Origin: Hexactinellida sp. DTS-2022
Lineage: Eukaryota > Porifera > Hexactinellida
Length of the DNA stretch: 64,000 nt
Assembly (NCBI GenBank): GCA_028753945.1
Contig: JAPNXP010000008.1
Coordinates: forward strand, 2,604,001-2,668,000
Direction of reading: 5' to 3'
Below the pieces are notes generated by a model that searched no databases, was not told the DNA's origin, and was given only the letters and a program-made list of their open reading frames with translations. Numbering within the stretch: the first letter of the stretch is position 1; each line of letters begins with the position of its first letter. Both the position numbers and the translations under genes were made by a program. Positions 12,650 to 24,329 of this stretch are shown here, piece after piece.

Positions 12650-14607
12650 ATTTCCATATTGCATTGGACTCTCTGACGAAGGATCCGTCCTCTGAATTTT
12701 CAGTCCAGCTGATATCAGCAACAAAATTGCCTGCCTACTTGCCCCAAGGACTCTCGGCCCAAAGAGAGAGATTGTTCGGTGGCAACGCGTACAGGAGAGG
12801 TTCAAGATAAACACTTATCATGGGGCTGAGATTCTGTACTTGTGTGGCAGTGGAGACAAACCAGCGAGACGAGTTCTGTCCACAGACGAGCTGTTTGATA
12901 CACTCGAACGGCTACATAAGGTTGAAGCTGACCACACAGGCAGGCCTAGACTCTATAAGAGAGCATCTCAAGAGTTTTACGGCGTGACTGAAAGATATGT
13001 GGCTTATTCGTGAAAATTTGTTTAGTCTGCTACCTTAAAAAGTCCAAGAAATCGCTCAAGTCCATTGTTGTAAAGCCGATTGTCTCTACTAGTTATCACT
13101 GTCGTGGTCAAGTTGATTTGATAGACATGAGTGATATGAAATTGCAAGCAAATCTCTCCCCTGATGGCGTGACGCCGTACAAATACATCTTAGTGTATCT
13201 GGACCACTTTACTAAGAAGGTCAATTTATCTCCACTTAAGCGCAAATGTGCCGAAGAAGTTGCCGATGTTTTACTAGATATCTTTTGTGATGCTGGTCCT
13301 CCTCATATTCTCCATTCGGATAATGGAAGAGAATTCAAGAATGAACTATTGTTCTCTGCACTAACTCAGAAATGGCCGACACAAAAGATCATCTATGGAA
13401 AGCTCCGTCACCCTGAGTCACAAGGAGCAGTGGAAAGAGCGAATCGTGACATCAAGGACGCTCTATTTACAACTATGCACGATAATTCCAATGATGAGTG
13501 TTGGGTCAAACACCTCAGGTGGGTTCAGTTGCACAAGAACATCAGCTATCATACTAGCATCAGGATGACTCCTTATGAGGCAGTGTATAATAAGAAACCA
13601 TCGTTCGGCCTCGCACACTTTGGAATTCCTCATGAACATTGGGACCAACTATACTCTGAACTAGACCTCAATAGCTACCAAAATGAGACTCGGGACATAC
13701 TGGTAGAAGATGCAGAGGAATTAATTTTATCCGACATTTCCCATTCTGATAATGATCTACCTCCGTCTCCACCATCTAAGTTTCCACCTCTCGTCGATCA
13801 GTACCATGACGATATTTCCCTACCACCACCATTTGGAACTATAATTTCAGAGTATGTTCCTCAATCATCTTATGACTATCCATTAGAGAATATGATTAAT
13901 CTTGATCCCAGTGATTACAACAAATTATCTTCTGAACCTTCGAGTGAGATGAGAAGTGTTGCCTCCGTTACAACTATGAACTGTGTTGCTTGTGGTCTAC
14001 TTACTTCAGGAGCTCATTCGTGTCCGCGATGTCATCATTATATCCACTCTATTTGTGGAAGACTGGAAGGTGAAGAAGGTTATGGCAGCTCTGTTGTTTG
14101 TCCAGCATGTGACCTAGCTGAAAGAGAATACCTTTCGATTCCATGCGTGCTGGTATCAAACGGAATCAAGAAAGGTTACACGAAAGGATGCTAAACACCA
14201 GCTTTAAGAAGTTGAAGCCAGCAGAAGTTGGCGATACTGTTGTAATTCCCATCGCACATCCTGACAAAGTCAATTCTCTCGGCCCAAGGAATGTGTTAGG
14301 TTGCATTGCCGAAAAGGGAGAGACAACATATAGGGTAGGTACCTCGCAAGGTACACTTTCTGTTGGTTATACCAGAAACCAATTTGAATTGTGCCCCACC
14401 AATCTCTTAAGCTGTAATTCTGTTCCAGATGTTACTATTATACAAACTCAGGCAATGCAAAGTGCTTCTTTGGGCATATCTACTGGGTCAGCATGCAGGT
14501 GTGGACATTGTAGAACTCTTAGATGTCCTTGCAAGAAGGCCTCTAGAAACTGTAACTCCAAGTGCCATAAGGGTCGCACTTGTTTCAATAAGTTTAGTTT
14601 TACTTAG
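12650..14607 (+). pseudogene. KRBA2-like integrase/transposase with zinc finger and CXC domain, broken
   Basis: Coding remains in three frames. 12,740-13,009 gives KREIVRWQRVQERFKINTYH and an HHCC-like region (DELFDTLERLHKVEADHTG). From 13,010 the frame shifts and continues with CLVCYLKK and a DDE integrase core: VDLIDMSDM, then HSDNGREFKNELL, then RHPESQGAVERANRDIKDAL with the catalytic glutamate. A cysteine/histidine finger follows (NCVACGLLTSGAHSCPRCHH). A second shift near 14,143-14,194 leads to the C-terminal part with a CXC-like cluster (CRCGHCRTLRCPCKKASRNC). This order matches proteins annotated as KRAB-A domain-containing 2-like or SCAND3-like, which derive from integrase-type DNA transposons. 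At least two frameshifts make it a pseudogene. I found no clear terminal repeats of its own. Confidence 0.8.
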
Positions 14608-14640
14608 CCTTCCTCAGTGGTAGTAATATATCTACAACAT

Positions 14641-15587
14641 CACTGGCGCCCAACTTGCCATTCTGGGATGGGGCCCCCATCTCGAGATTTTTCCTGGGAT
14701 GGGAATGTATGGATTCCCATCCCGAGAATCTGTCGAATGGAGGAAATCTGCGATTACTTACAAACACAATTAAGGAGATGGAATGTCGATTTCAGGAAAT
14801 CAACTATGGCAACATTTAATCTATTACTATTTCTAAATATACTGTAAGATGCTATCTATCCAAATCCGAAAGAAAAATTTAATTCTGACATTTCTTTAAC
14901 CTTTTGACGCCACTAGAGGTCAAAATCGCAGACATTTTGTAAAAAATAATCCGCAAAATTTCCTGGGAGTGACCTTTGAATACCATAGCATATCTCAAAA
15001 TGCATAAGTCGTGGAGCGAAATCTTTCCCTAAAAAATGATCCTTATTAGTTGTTCTTGTGATTATGCCGTGTCGATTTTCAACTTTAATACAAAGTTATA
15101 GAGTTAATAATTATATAATGCCAAAATTCTCATAAAATCGAGTTATTATTTGAAAATCTATAGAATAAAGAATTTAATCTATATCGTAAATTCTGTGCGG
15201 CATAATTACTTCTAATGATATAGTAGAGTTAAACTTGCACTTATAATAGAACTTCCGCCAAATAGAGTAAATAGCTAGAATTTATATTGACTAGTATGGA
15301 TTCATTATTAGGCTTTTTTAAACTATTGATATCTAATTTAAATTTAGAGAATTGTGGTTATGCTGTTATATATAACATAGGCGTAGCACGCGGTCCGGCT
15401 GGTCCGGCGCCGGACCAGTTTTAATTTATTCTACTATATTATATAGGAGGGTCCGGTTATGGCCGGACCACTTTAACTGTTTGGCCGGAGAGTTTTCAGA
15501 GCCGTGCGACGCCCGTGTTTTCCTATTAAATATTAGCACAAATCAAGTGAGCCCCATCCCGACATTTTGGAAACTTGGGCGCCACTG
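14641..15587. mobile_element. Nonautonomous DNA transposon, CACTGGCGCCC ends
   Basis: The left end CACTGGCGCCCAACTTGCC and the inverse of the right end CAGTGGCGCCCAAGTTTCC match, and both carry a GGGATGGGGC motif just inside. AACAT flanks both sides (14,636-14,640 and 15,588-15,592). A 5-base duplication does not fit hAT; the superfamily is left open. A palindromic GGGATGGGAATG..CATTCCCATCCC-like stretch lies near the left end, and a hAT-like MITE is nested at 15,376. Confidence 0.65.
15376..15517. repeat. hAT-like MITE, copy 2
   Basis: CATAGGCGTAGCACGCGGTC runs to GAGCCGTGCGACGCCCGTG. It is the inverted relative of 12,265-12,407, nested in the CACTGGCGCCC element. No target duplication is visible. 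Confidence 0.55.
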
Positions 15588-15592
15588 AACAT

Positions 15593-16122
15593 GTGTTAAT
15601 TTATCGGTGTATACGTGTAATTTCAAGAAATTAGCTCCCACATGTTAACTAATAGCTATCCCCTTGGGGACTTGTCTATTTTCAGAAATTATGTAGTCTA
15701 TTTTATCCATTTAAGTGCGAATAAAACAACCCTTCCGATTTCGGTCACTTCGCGATGTAGCACGCAAACGCCATCCGGTCTAGCCTTATTTAATTAGCAC
15801 AATCACTACAACTTTTGTCAACAAAATTATGAAGAAGATTCTTATTATAGACTTGTAAATACGAAATTTGTAGTCAAGCATATTTGTTTTCAACATTATA
15901 ACCTGGGTCCGGTTATACAATTCATAACCATAACTCAGTTATCACCATGTGACACCAATCACACCATAGTTAGTTAGTTCGGGTTATAAATAGGGAAAGT
16001 ATGTCAGTATATAACCGGGAACCGGCCCATTATATCCCAACTGTAAATACAATTTCAATTTCCTTATTATAATACAATCCAGCAAACAAAGATGAAATAA
16101 ATAAATAGATAGATAAAACTTT
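15593..16122. other. Noncoding, no feature recognised
   Basis: AT-rich sequence between the CACTGGCGCCC element and the minisatellite arm. No coding or terminal-repeat signal seen. Confidence 0.4.
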
Positions 16123-16352
16123 ATATAATTAACCCACAAGTTATATAAATCAATAGGTACGCGTTTACACCGGTGTGAACGCGTTCACACCAAAATGAGC
16201 AGTGTGAACGCGTTCACACCAATGAAACCGGTGTGAACGCGTATACACCGGTGTGAACGCGTATACACCGGTGTGAACGCGTATACACCGGTGTGAACGC
16301 GTATACACCGGTGTGAACGCGTTCACACCGGGTACGCGTTTACACTGCAACA
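16123..16352. repeat. Inverted repeat arm A (right) with 20-base minisatellite
   Basis: The outer parts are the inverse of 12,149-12,220. The middle (about 16,226-16,330) holds about five tandem 20-base units CACCGGTGTGAACGCGTATA. Each contains the palindrome CACCGGTG and the alternating purine-pyrimidine stretch ACGCGT. A minus-strand open frame here only reflects the repeat. Confidence 0.8.
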
Positions 16353-17036
16353 TAAATACTATATTGAGATACATATAAATTTACTAAATTATTAAAAAAT
16401 TAGCAACTACTAACCCAGTCACGTACTAACCGAGTTATACTAAGTAGTATGTACATATATGTATACAAAACGCAATTAAATCTGTCAATTGAAGTTTAAT
16501 CAATGTTTAATGCTGATATTCGAAATTAGCATAATATTTCCAGCCATTATAGGGGTCACATGACCATGTTTGGGAGGAGGGCATTCCTATACAACGCTGG
16601 AATGTGACACATTCCATTCTCAAATAATGTTTCTACCCTATCGAATGACCCCTCTTTCTTCACCGCACAGTAATTTGAGAATAACTATGCGTATATAAAC
16701 ACTACACGAGGTCATTTAACAAGTATTCGCGAGAGCGGGCTTTTGTCCGACTCTTTCCGACTATTTTTGGCCGCGGTCTTGAAAATATTAAAATCTCGTG
16801 ATGCCTCCATATCCATATCTTTTTATAACATATTTATTTATGTCTGTGCCAAATTTCATGATTGCATCAAAAATTGAATAATTAATAAGTTATCGCCAAT
16901 ATGGCTGTTATGCTGCCCCACTACTTCTCCTATCTTCCTTTAACAAGCAAATCTATAAATGAGATTAGATTAAATAGAACGAATAGTAACCATTTGTTTA
17001 TTTGGTTTTGCATGTTTCCTCAGTCAAAAGGTAATA
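16353..17036. other. Noncoding with a fragment of a dispersed palindromic repeat
   Basis: 16,555-16,690 (CACATGACCATGTTTGGGAGG.. CGCTGGAATGTGACACATTC) resembles the arms of the large palindrome at 33.86-34.03 kb. The rest is unremarkable. Confidence 0.45.
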
Positions 17037-17578
17037 CAGTGTACTCAGCTTAATTGGGACACCGCTTAATTGGGACAACTGCTTAATTGGGACAACTTTC
17101 CAAGAACCGAATACTTACCATAGAAGCTAATTCTAAAAATTTCGGTTAATCGGGACAAACTCAACAATTGGGTTCAAAATTGGTGCTCGCTCAATGCAAA
17201 ATTCACAATGATATACACAAAGTCTAATTACTTCAGCAATTTTGACAAAGCTATAACAAAATTTCTAAATAGAGTTTATTTTTATAGATTTCTGTAAAAT
17301 CGAAAGTTACCAGAGATTATGACTTATGAGCATGTGGTTGAGCGATATTTCGAAACGGTTCACAAAATATTAAGGCTCATACCATGGAAGTGATTAGAAT
17401 TAAGGGCATGCAAGCATTGCATTGTAGGAATTGTTGTAACAGGTTTAAAACATAAATTGTTGTAAATCGCTAGAAGATAACTACTTTACATAATTTGTTC
17501 GGTTATTAAATTGGGAATTCCGCTTAATTTGGACAAGAGGCCTGGAACAAACGTGTCCCAATTAAGCGGAGTATACTG
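17037..17578. mobile_element. Tigger/pogo-like MITE
   Basis: The left end CAGTGTACTCAGCTTAATTG and the inverse of the right end CAGTATACTCCGCTTAATTG match, and TA flanks both sides. 'GCTTAATTGGGACA' repeats several times inside the left end. No coding sequence; presumably mobilised by a pogo/Tigger transposase elsewhere. Confidence 0.85.
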
Positions 17579-18933
17579 TATAATCACCACAACTTCCATA
17601 CAGTAAATATGGGTGCATAAAAAATAGTCGCATTTTGTACTGAATTTATTTGCTAATAGAGAATTAACATTAAGGGGTGAGTCCGGTAGGGGTCACTTCT
17701 ACCAAAACTAGTGAACATTAAGACTTGAATTTTCTCTGTGTATTCGCACTGCCATAGGCGGAGAATTTTGCATAAAATACTTAAAATCAGGGGTGGCGAG
17801 TACGATATAAGTTTCGAGTTAAATTGAGAATTGATCAGAATAGGAATACATTTACAGTAATAATAATTATCCATTCATCCTTAAATCAGGAAAAACTGTT
17901 TTGAATGTCAAAAACCTACTAGAAAAGCGAAAATCATATGCTACCTGCAATGCACGATTAGTTAGGCCCAAACATATTCATTCTTTGAGAAGTCCTTTCC
18001 AAAATTCATCTATTATTCCATCAAGTTCCATTTCACAAGTGACGTCCCTGTGAGCTAACAATATTGCACAGTGGTTAAGACGCTGCTGTGTTTGGCTGTT
18101 TCGCAAGTATGTGTGGATTCTCCTTAGCATGCTGAATGAACGCTCAGCTTCGCATGTGCTCACGGGAAGGCAAACGTACGTCACGCACAGAGTATGCATG
18201 TTTGGAATCATCCACTTTAATGCGGTCTCATCGACAAGTCTCCTTCTCAAGGTGGTGATTGTTGCAGGCTCATCGCCTTGTCGGCACCTTTCAAACCACA
18301 TGTTTCTCTCATAGCGCAAGTTATCCAGGGTGACGTCTCCTTAGTAGAAGTGTGCCAATGTGGTGAGATGATGATCGGCCATATCCTCGACCTCATGTGC
18401 ACTACGGAGCAATTCAACCATCCCAAGGTCTTGTTTGGAATAACGCTTAGTAATTGACCTCGCAGCGGTGGTCATAACAGCGAGATAGATATTGAGATAG
18501 AATTCCCGAATCTGTTCCTCGGTCAGTATAGCGCGCGCTCCTCTTGATGCTCTATTCGGTCTTGGCAGGGCCGGGAGATCGAGCTGGAGAGTATCTAAGG
18601 CACTAAATTTGACACAGTCGTATAAACTCATGGCATTAGCTAAATTGCGTCTTCTGCAGACAATGACACAGCTAAAGAGTTAACCCAGCCTTTCACATCT
18701 CCAGTTGTTGCTTGTCGACTCTGACAAATCTTGTGGATCGGATTGACTACCTGAAGAAGCTTCTGTATTACTCGGAGACAATAATATGTTTGAAATTTCT
18801 AAAGGTTTTGCAGGAAGCTGTCGGCAGTCATTCTGTTGTCGGCTGGTTCAGAATCATAATCTTTTAGAGCATCCAAGAACTCAAGAATAGATCGATAAGC
18901 ATGAGGAACGCTTCCACGGCTGGTAGGTGCATT

Positions 18934-19147
18934 CAGGGTGTTATCCAGGCGTATTGAGCGCTCCTAAAGGAGCGTAATTTGGATGCATTTTAATCTAGGC
19001 GTACAAAAATCGTGTCTAGGCGTACAATATCGAGAGATGCTCCCATTGACTTAATACAAAATGTGCAAACTAGGCGTACAAAATGAAAAATGAACGAACT
19101 CAAACTAAATCTAGGCGCGCAGAAATTTTCGTCTGGATGAAAGCCTG
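18934..19147. mobile_element. hAT-type MITE inside the hAT transposase
   Basis: The inverted ends CAGGGTGTTATCCAGGCGTA and CAGGCTTTCATCCAGACGAA are flanked by the exact 8-base duplication GGTGCATT (18,926-18,933 and 19,148-19,155). The interior repeats 'taggcgtacaaaat'. It inserted after the transposase was in place. Confidence 0.9.
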
Positions 19148-19644
19148 GGTGCATTACCCACCGTGTGGGTCATAGGGGCCGTAGGTTGTGGTTGTCTCCC
19201 TGTCCACTCTGAGCCAAAATTGCATTGAATCGGGCCCACTTTTTTGGTGAATTTTGATGAACTTTAAAACACCATTCATTCGTTCAATGCTAGAGAAGCC
19301 TCGGTGATGCCATTCAAAGATTCCTGCACAACTAAATTGAGCTGGTGACCGAAACAGTATAGGTAGATTGCCTTACGATTTTCTTTGAGAATCTTAGCTT
19401 GCAAACCATTTTCTCGACCTGCCATGTTGGCAGCTCCATCGTATCCTTGGCCTCTGATCCCGGCGATTCGCAAATCAAAACTCATCAAAGATCTCTTTAC
19501 AAGGCTAAGAAGCTTTCCTGAGTCAGTTACGAGCGGTGCTGTGAAAACCCAAAAATACTTCTTCGCCTTCCATATGAACATTGCAAAAACGCAAACAGAA
19601 AGAGACTTGCTCTGTTCGATTGATGTCCGTTGTTTCATCAATTA

Positions 19645-19976
19645 CTAGCGCGCTTCGCTTGCTAGGTCGCTTCGCGGCAGAAGACAACCACACATCTAAC
19701 ATTGATTATAATGCGTAAATAGGCCTAAATAGTGAGGGCGGTAATTATGTGCGATTAAGTGACTTTTCAGGGTACTCGAAATGTGACAATGACGTCATAA
19801 CTTGTCGAGGTGTGAGAAATTTTGGGTGGAAACCTCAACTTGTTGGCGGGTGCCAAAAGTTACCCACATATGCCAAAAATCACATTTGGAAACAGTCCAC
19901 TTTCTTCAATCAACTCGGAACATACAAACAAATATATATATATATATATATATACCCACCCAGGCTTGTGTTTTAA
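19645..19976 (-). mobile_element. Helitron-like nonautonomous element with 10-base flanking duplication
   Basis: On the minus strand it runs from TTAAAACACAAGCCTGG to a GC-rich end GCGAAGCGCGCTAG followed by T. It is related along its length to 30,380-31,259, which keeps the canonical TC start. Removing it restores the hAT codons for SIIIDETTDI. TCATCAATTA is present on both sides (19,635-19,644 and 19,977-19,986), which Helitrons do not normally produce. A (TA)n run lies near the 5' end. Confidence 0.7.
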
Positions 19977-22025
19977 TCATCAATTATGATCGAAAACAAG
20001 GGAACTTTTGCCTTCCCAATGGATTCATTTCTGATTCTTTCGATCAGATCTCTGAGTAGAGAGTGAGATATACATTTCAGTATTTCGTTCTGTATATCCT
20101 TGGAGCAGAATTTGAACTTCGCGGACGAAGAAAGATATTTATAGACCATGGAGTCGAACTTACCAATGAGATTCATCAAACAATTAAAGTTTGCAGTATG
20201 CTCCTCGTCACGATGCCCTGTAAGAGCAAATCCTTACTGGCCGCATAGTCTTACGCTTTCGAATATAGCTCTTAATGCCGTTCTGTTGACTAAAAATTCT
20301 TCTTTGATCGTGTTGTCAACCGTAACTCTGTGCTCAGCCAATTTCCATGCACTTCTAAGGGCGGATTCTGCATCTCGGTGAATTCGACTCTCGTTGTGTT
20401 TCTTGATGCTTTCTTTACCTTTTTTGAATGTATGGAAACCTTTGTCCTTATTTATCCAGGATAGTTTCGTATTCTTGAGGATGCTCATGTCGCTTACATT
20501 CAGGCGTCGGTTTTTGTATGCCCAATTACAGCTACCGCAGTTGATCGATGTCTTGTTTTCAGCCAGTTGTAGCCATAGGAAATCCTCAAACCATTGCTTC
20601 TGGATAGAGTGACCAGTTTCTGATTTAGCAAATTGATCGGGGAAGGTGCAGAGGGCAGGCTTTACAGGAAAAGGAACTTCGATCTCCAGCATATTTGTAG
20701 AATGTGAAGATGCGAACGCGTCGGAGCTTGTTGCATCTTCAACGACCTTTGGTTTCTTTGCGAAGTGAGCCAAAATGGAAGGCTGACTATCATGAGTAGG
20801 AATGTCCAAAGAGCGTTTGGAAAAAGACATAATATAAAGGGTAATCTAAGCGAAAGTAAAACAAAAATTTATTACAAAATAGTTTCAGTAGGCAATTAAG
20901 TGAATAATGATTAGATCCCATATTTATATGATATTCTCAATTATATATAGGTTCAACACAGACAATACATGTTATATCACATGACAGAAATGGTTTACTT
21001 GACAGTTGTGGTGTTCTTAACATTTAACAGGTCAGATGGCTTGAATGCATTGGGTCAAAATTAGATGTATACAATAATTCAAAAATAATCGCATCGTATA
21101 TATATTAAGACTAATATGTAGATATTGTCAACAAATGTAGTAGCAAAGCCAGAAATATTAATAAAATCTGGGGTGGCGCGATTATAGTCCGCCACCCTGG
21201 TTCAAAATCTGGGGTGGCGCGACACCCCAGCCACCCCTAACTCTCCGCCTATGCGCACTGCAGAGAAACAGCCAAAAGTGCAATAAAATATAATAAACTA
21301 CTCAGTGAAAATTTTCAACTTTTCAAAGTGTAGTACACTATGACAATGTAACGAATAATAATATTTTATCTTTAATAGTGTTTGGTGTTTAAATGGCTCA
21401 TTTGACAGTCAAATGAGTGATTAAGTGTAACATCAAATTGATATCTGTAAAATTAAAAATTTCTCAGGTTCCTGAACCTATGATAGAAATAAATTCTAAA
21501 TTTAAGATTTAAGGAACATTAGTAAGTACGTTTTATCCATAGACTCCTTTAAATAAGGACTGTAGGCGCTCATTCTCGGGTCCTGGAACTTGGGTCCATT
21601 AGGTATTTCGTAATCGGTTAAGTTAGACACATAAAATGTATTTGTCGTATAGGAAGTCATAGTTAAGGAGTCCAACGGTCATATTGGATTATCGAAAATA
21701 TTTGTGCAATGTGAGTTATGCCGTTTTCACACCTTCCATATATGGTAATATTAATAAAACCACGACAATAGTTAAAATTAGGCATATTTAAATATATTAT
21801 TTTCGTATAGGTAGTATAATATGGTGAGCTATTTGTCGTGATAATTATTTGCTATACCTCTAATGTTTAAGTTACAAGTTTGGATTTGATTAGTTGATTG
21901 TTAGCATGGAGAAAGTATTATCAACTAAATGTTGATGGTAAAGAATAATAGTGCTTAGTTTTTACATTTTATTTCGTATTTTACAAAATTTAGCATATAA
22001 TCTCACAAGCAACACAGTAATCATG

Positions 22026-22257
22026 CAAAATGTTGTGCAGCATTCAACTATCGTGACAAATATGATGGGGAACCATATAGTCAAGTTGTCAGTTGTCCCA
22101 CAGATAGGGTTGAAAGGACAAGATGAATTGAGGCCATGCCTAATGAACCTGGGAGTCTTAAAGATCGAAAAGAGATATTTGTCTGTTCATCACACTTTGA
22201 ATGCAAATGGGTAACTGTACGGGGAGGAAAGCGACCATTTGGACCTTCTAACATATT
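22026..22257 (+). pseudogene. THAP zinc-finger exon of the P-type transposase, broken
   Basis: In one frame, CCAAFNYRDKYDGEPYSQVV is followed after an in-frame stop by KEIFVCSSHFECKWV and GGKRPFGPSNIF. The C-x-C and C-x2-H pattern (CSSHF), with W and a GPSNIF-like end, is the THAP C2CH DNA-binding finger used by P transposase to bind its ends. A TGA codon within the finger (after VERTR) and a TAA after GPSNIF mark decay. Confidence 0.75.
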
Positions 22258-22343
22258 TTAAAGGTGTGCCCAAGTCTTGTCAGAAGCAGTCTATTACACA
22301 TCCAAGGCCAACAAGATAGATTACTTCTGCTGTAAGGGATAAA

Positions 22344-22790
22344 TTGCAGAGAAGGTATATTGATAAGTGTGATAAGATCTTGGATTTCACCACTTTTGCA
22401 GATGAATTTGAAAGACGATTCACATCATTCAGCGTTAGAAATCACGGAGAAAAATTGACAGTTTTCATGGTGAATAAATTAGGGAGTAAAGTGGTTCAGT
22501 ATTTCTGCTTTAAGAAAGTAGAGTCTTGCTTTGGGTTTCTTCATTTGTCTAAAGTAGAAAAGAATGGTTATGAAATCCAAAAGATAATTTTCAATCTACA
22601 GAAGAATAACCTCATTCATAGATGGTCTCAGATGGAAGAAATCCTCTCGATTCCTAATAATTATGAAACTTCTAACAATCATCATTTGTTAAAGGCCATG
22701 GAAGAGTTGAAACAAATGACAATAGATGTACAAGAATCAACAGCATTCTTGTACATCTATTACAATCGAAAAACTTATCCCAAAACTTAG
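22344..22790 (+). CDS. P-type transposase, region after THAP (partial)
   Basis: 149-codon frame. It contains KLTVFMVNKLGSKVVQYFCF and KVEKNGYEIQKIIFNLQKNN..HRWSQMEEIL. The latter is clearly homologous to the second P-type copy at 60,632-61,051 (AEKNGSE.. FDLQKNNFPHKWSQL). This is the stretch between the THAP finger and the catalytic domain. The frame ends soon after and the RNase H-like domain that should follow is absent, so the copy cannot encode an active enzyme. Confidence 0.7.
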   Translation: MQRRYIDKCDKILDFTTFADEFERRFTSFSVRNHGEKLTVFMVNKLGSKVVQYFCFKKVESCFGFLHLSKVEKNGYEIQKIIFNLQKNNLIHRWSQMEEILSIPNNYETSNNHHLLKAMEELKQMTIDVQESTAFLYIYYNRKTYPKT

Positions 22791-23275
22791 TCTTGCAAAA
22801 ACTTAATTAAACTTAAACTTAGTTTCCCTTAAACTTAACTTAAATTAATATTTCCTCGCAATCTACGAACATATTTACTTGATCAATCTATTACCTCCTT
22901 AAATGCAAATTATTATCCAATGGAATATCAAAACACGATTACAACACCCAAAAATTAGGATATAGTACAGTACTGTTTGTATACTACAAGATTGTGAGGT
23001 ATAATAAAGAATAATAAACTAATTGTCAAATACATTAAAATGAATTAAAATGAAAATATTTTATTTTCATTCTAAAAATATTTTATTTTCATTCTATCAC
23101 ATAATTAAACAAATTTAATTAATGCTTGGGAGACAACTTTGATCATAAATCAACGGATCCCGGGATTATAAAAAGAGTCCGGGATTAAAAAGCCTAACTA
23201 TAGAAGATCTTGAGTTATAGTTTGAGGGCGGTGGAATGATTTAGAAACATTTGTATTTAAACAGATCCCAATGAT

Positions 23276-23616
23276 TTAACTGTTGCATGCAAGAAAAATT
23301 GTGCTGTGTATGCCAAGACTTATTTGAAATGTTGCATGCAACTTGTATGCGAAAGAGCTCCAATCAGTGATTGTATGCTCTCCCCAACCAAGATTCTTGT
23401 GTAAAAATGCCGTTGTTTGCAGATTATCTGCCCAGAAATAGAGAAATTCTATCAATTCGGGTAATGGTACATTGGAACCTTCGAAAAATGAACCAATCCT
23501 TAGTGAAGCGAACTTTTTGCAGTTTTTTTCCGGACATTTCCACCCCTTTCCTTCTGATATACCCGCAAATGCACCAGGACGCATCATGCTACCGCATTTA
23601 CATAGCATCCCTCTAG
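23276..23616 (-). pseudogene. Merlin (IS1595/ISXO2-like) transposase N-terminal fragment
   Basis: Minus-strand frame with CKCGSMMRPGAF, GKGWKCPEKNCKKFASLRIG, SFFEGSNVPLPELIEFLYFW and WGEHTITDWSSFAYKL. The zinc ribbon (CxC..CxxxxxC) followed by GSFFE..L..LIEFLYFWA is the N-terminus of Merlin transposases, related to bacterial IS1595. The catalytic DDE part is not present downstream. It sits inside the P-type element, which suggests a truncated insertion there; Merlin terminal repeats were not found. Confidence 0.75.
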
Positions 23617-24329
23617 CTAAAAGCCCATTTGTCTACAAACACGTGATACAGGTATCTTCATCTATAGTGACAGCACGAAAAAGTTGCTTTAATGTCATTT
23701 CGGAAGATAGTAGGAACCATCAAAGGTTGGAATGAAGGAGCAATTGCCATTAATAATCAATGAAATAATAATTAAGTGTGATATGTAAATGTGCAATTTT
23801 AGAATTGTCTTCTCTGAAACTCTTTTATATCATATAAGTGGTGATTTGTATGCCATTTTGGAATTTAAGTTATCTAAGGGCTTTACCACTTGTGGTTTGT
23901 ATGACACTTTTATGAAACCAACAATTGTTTAACAATAATCATTCCAATTGTAATTTGTAAAACTTACAATTGACTAATTTTGAGTGCTTCCAATTGGATA
24001 GAGGGTTTCTGATTGAATTGTATTATAATGTTTCATTACTGCATAAAAACCATTGAAATGATTGCAAATATATGTATAATTCTGTTTGGTAATAACAGAA
24101 AACAGAACAATATTATCATAGGATCTACGTACTTCGAATTTCAGGAGGAAGCTAGTTTGTATTTGGGAAGCAGGAGCCGGCGCGGCACTCAAATTATGAA
24201 CGTTTTTATTATTATTAATTATTACAAATCATTCAGGAAAAATCACTCATGCCAATCTTAATTTAATTCAAAAAGAAGACTCCATCCAAATTAATGATTC
24301 ATGATTAAAAAGAATCTCTTTTTAAACGG

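Larger units (their letters stand above)
17978..20830 (-). pseudogene. hAT transposase (TTF finger, DUF4371, dimerisation domain), broken
   Basis: Reads from 20,830 downward. 20,830-20,234 has a TTF-type finger (WINKDKGFHTFKKGKESIKKH, NESRIHRD). An in-frame TAA at 20,231-20,233 interrupts it, then the frame continues to 19,987 (GHRDEEHTANFNC, SIIIDETTDI across the insertion). 19,644-19,276 has RGQGYDGAANMAGRENG and CFGHQLNLVVQESL, the conserved hAT core. After a MITE, 18,923-18,341 and 18,319-17,978 give the C-terminal hAT dimerisation region (CEAERSFSMLRRIHTYLRNS). It resembles ZMYM1 / '52 kDa repressor'-type proteins, which are domesticated hAT relatives. A stop, frameshifts and two insertions mean no functional protein. 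The intact order of domains suggests it was a complete autonomous copy. Confidence 0.88.
17753..21253 (-). mobile_element. hAT element with exact 8-base target duplication
   Basis: CGCACTGC occurs immediately outside both ends (17,745-17,752 and 21,254-21,261). The inverted ends are CATAGGCGGAGAATT and, inverted, CATAGGCGGAGAGTT, followed by GGGGTGGC motifs. The interior holds a minus-strand transposase gene, broken by stops and by two nested insertions (18,934-19,147 and 19,645-19,976). Its length of 3.5 kb less about 0.55 kb of insertions is normal for an autonomous hAT. Confidence 0.92.

Noticed and set aside
12149-16352. The outer inverted repeats as terminal repeats of the KRBA2-like element
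   Set aside because: Each arm has the features of a separate MITE and no target duplication links them; kept only as a flagged inverted pair.
16165-16374. 69-codon minus-strand frame with repeated VYAFTPVYTRSH
   Set aside because: Product of the 20-base tandem repeat.
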